From assembly GCF_943193085.1 (NCBI RefSeq), contig NZ_CALPCU010000008.1, positions 1 through 64,000 of the forward strand: a stretch of 64,000 nt of DNA, written 5' to 3'. Source of the stretch: Vermiculatibacterium agrestimuris (GTDB lineage: Bacteria; Bacillota; Clostridia; Oscillospirales; Oscillospiraceae). The position numbers and the translations under genes were made by a program. Position 1 is the stretch's first letter. The number at the start of each line of letters is the position of its first letter. This document shows positions 63,636 to 64,000 of the stretch, one piece after another. The notes beneath the pieces are model-generated. The model was not told the origin of the DNA. It did not search any database and saw nothing but the letters and a program-made list of their open reading frames with translations.

Positions 63636-64000
63636 AAGATCACCTTTCCTATCGTATTCGTCTAAAACGGACAGATCCAAGCCTGGGAGGCCCTGGAGCA
63701 GTTCCTTCGCTATGGCCAGAAGCGCCTGACAGCCGCCGGGGGCGTTCCCTTCCGCGTTCAGGGGCAAAAGGGGGTCGTGGAGGGACTGCCGCAGGAGCAT
63801 CCAGCCCTGGGGCAGAGTGAGGCGGACGCCCTCGCAGGTAGGGGCAAGCACGATCCCCCGCGCCTGCGCCCTCTGGCGGAAGGTCTCCAGGGCGAGCCCG
63901 CCCTTCTCCTTGAAATCCTCCCCCGCCACGGGGATGCGGCGTTCCGTCTCCTCCACTCCCGGCGGGAGCTTTTCCAGAAGGGCGGACAGGCTCCCCCGCC
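63636..64000 (-). CDS. Phosphohexomutase C-terminal part (partial; no stop before transketolase)
   Basis: The last visible 121 codons look like domain IV of a phosphomannomutase/phosphoglucomutase: EGVRLTLPQGWMLLRQSL followed by HDPLLPLNAEGNAPGGCQ, in place of the usual RxSxTEP phosphate-binding loop. The rest of the gene lies beyond base 64000. Reading on, LPGLDLSVLDEYDRKGDL leads straight into the transketolase ATG; a stop (TAG in CGATAG) exists only in another frame. This could be a true fusion, a readthrough, or a sequencing or mutational frameshift. Its sugar substrate is unknown. Confidence 0.6.

Overview
The window is a stretch of chromosome from a GC-rich, endospore-forming Firmicute. 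The evidence is the spoIIAA-spoIIAB-sigF operon, PolC-type DNA polymerase III, a SAM-I (S-box) leader on metK, a T-box leader for valyl-tRNA synthetase, a YlmC/YmxH-type protein, LysM-GH18 and NlpC/P60 wall hydrolases, and a rubredoxin-first ('reverse') rubrerythrin. The style is that of Clostridia in the Oscillospiraceae (Flavonifractor/Intestinimonas-like), but the taxon is an inference from gene content and base composition. No rRNA, CRISPR array, prophage or insertion sequence was seen. Most of the window is ordinary core chromosome.

Layout. 1-8.1 kb: metK with its riboswitch, a rhomboid-like membrane protein with a zinc ribbon, an EamA exporter, rubrerythrin behind a promoter with an operator-like palindrome, glmS, a PRC-barrel protein, and an amidase/GH18 pair. 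8.1-9.2 kb: a possible structured small RNA, tRNA-Arg(CCG) and a DHFR-like protein. 9.2-16.8 kb: rpoB-rpoC with their own promoter and no adjacent rplJ/rplL. 17-28 kb: two convergent GT-C mannosyltransferase-like membrane proteins, an SH3-NlpC/P60 protein, a cysteine-rich protein likely tied to sporulation, a radical SAM protein, a dicarboxylate/amino-acid symporter, and a GT2-GtrA pair followed by a secreted protein gene interrupted by an in-frame TAG. 28-31 kb: the spoIIA operon and a lipoprotein. 30.7-34.2 kb: a T-box operon in which a YcxB-like membrane protein precedes valS. 34-36.4 kb: an EamA exporter, 3-methyladenine glycosylase and a HAD phosphatase. 36.4-49.6 kb: pcrA, polC, then the run pyrH-frr-uppS-cdsA-dxr-rseP-ispG, which links translation, isoprenoid and phospholipid synthesis. 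49.7-56.3 kb: hisC, a DUF951 protein, an S1-domain protein, two small membrane proteins, rarA, glyA and nth. 56.3-61 kb: a lower-GC island, all on the minus strand, in which a LysR regulator lies upstream of an M20 amidohydrolase, a multi-pass transporter, a DUF1275 protein and an unknown protein. 61-64 kb: a Cof-type HAD phosphatase, a split transketolase, and the C-terminus of a phosphohexomutase that runs in frame into the transketolase without a stop.

The points most worth a second look are the structured intergenic region at 8.2 kb, the stop-less phosphohexomutase/transketolase junction, the in-frame amber codon at 25.23 kb, the YcxB-like gene between T-box and valS, the face-to-face promoters at rpoB, the G10 tract before the LysR gene, and several uncharacterised operator-like palindromes.
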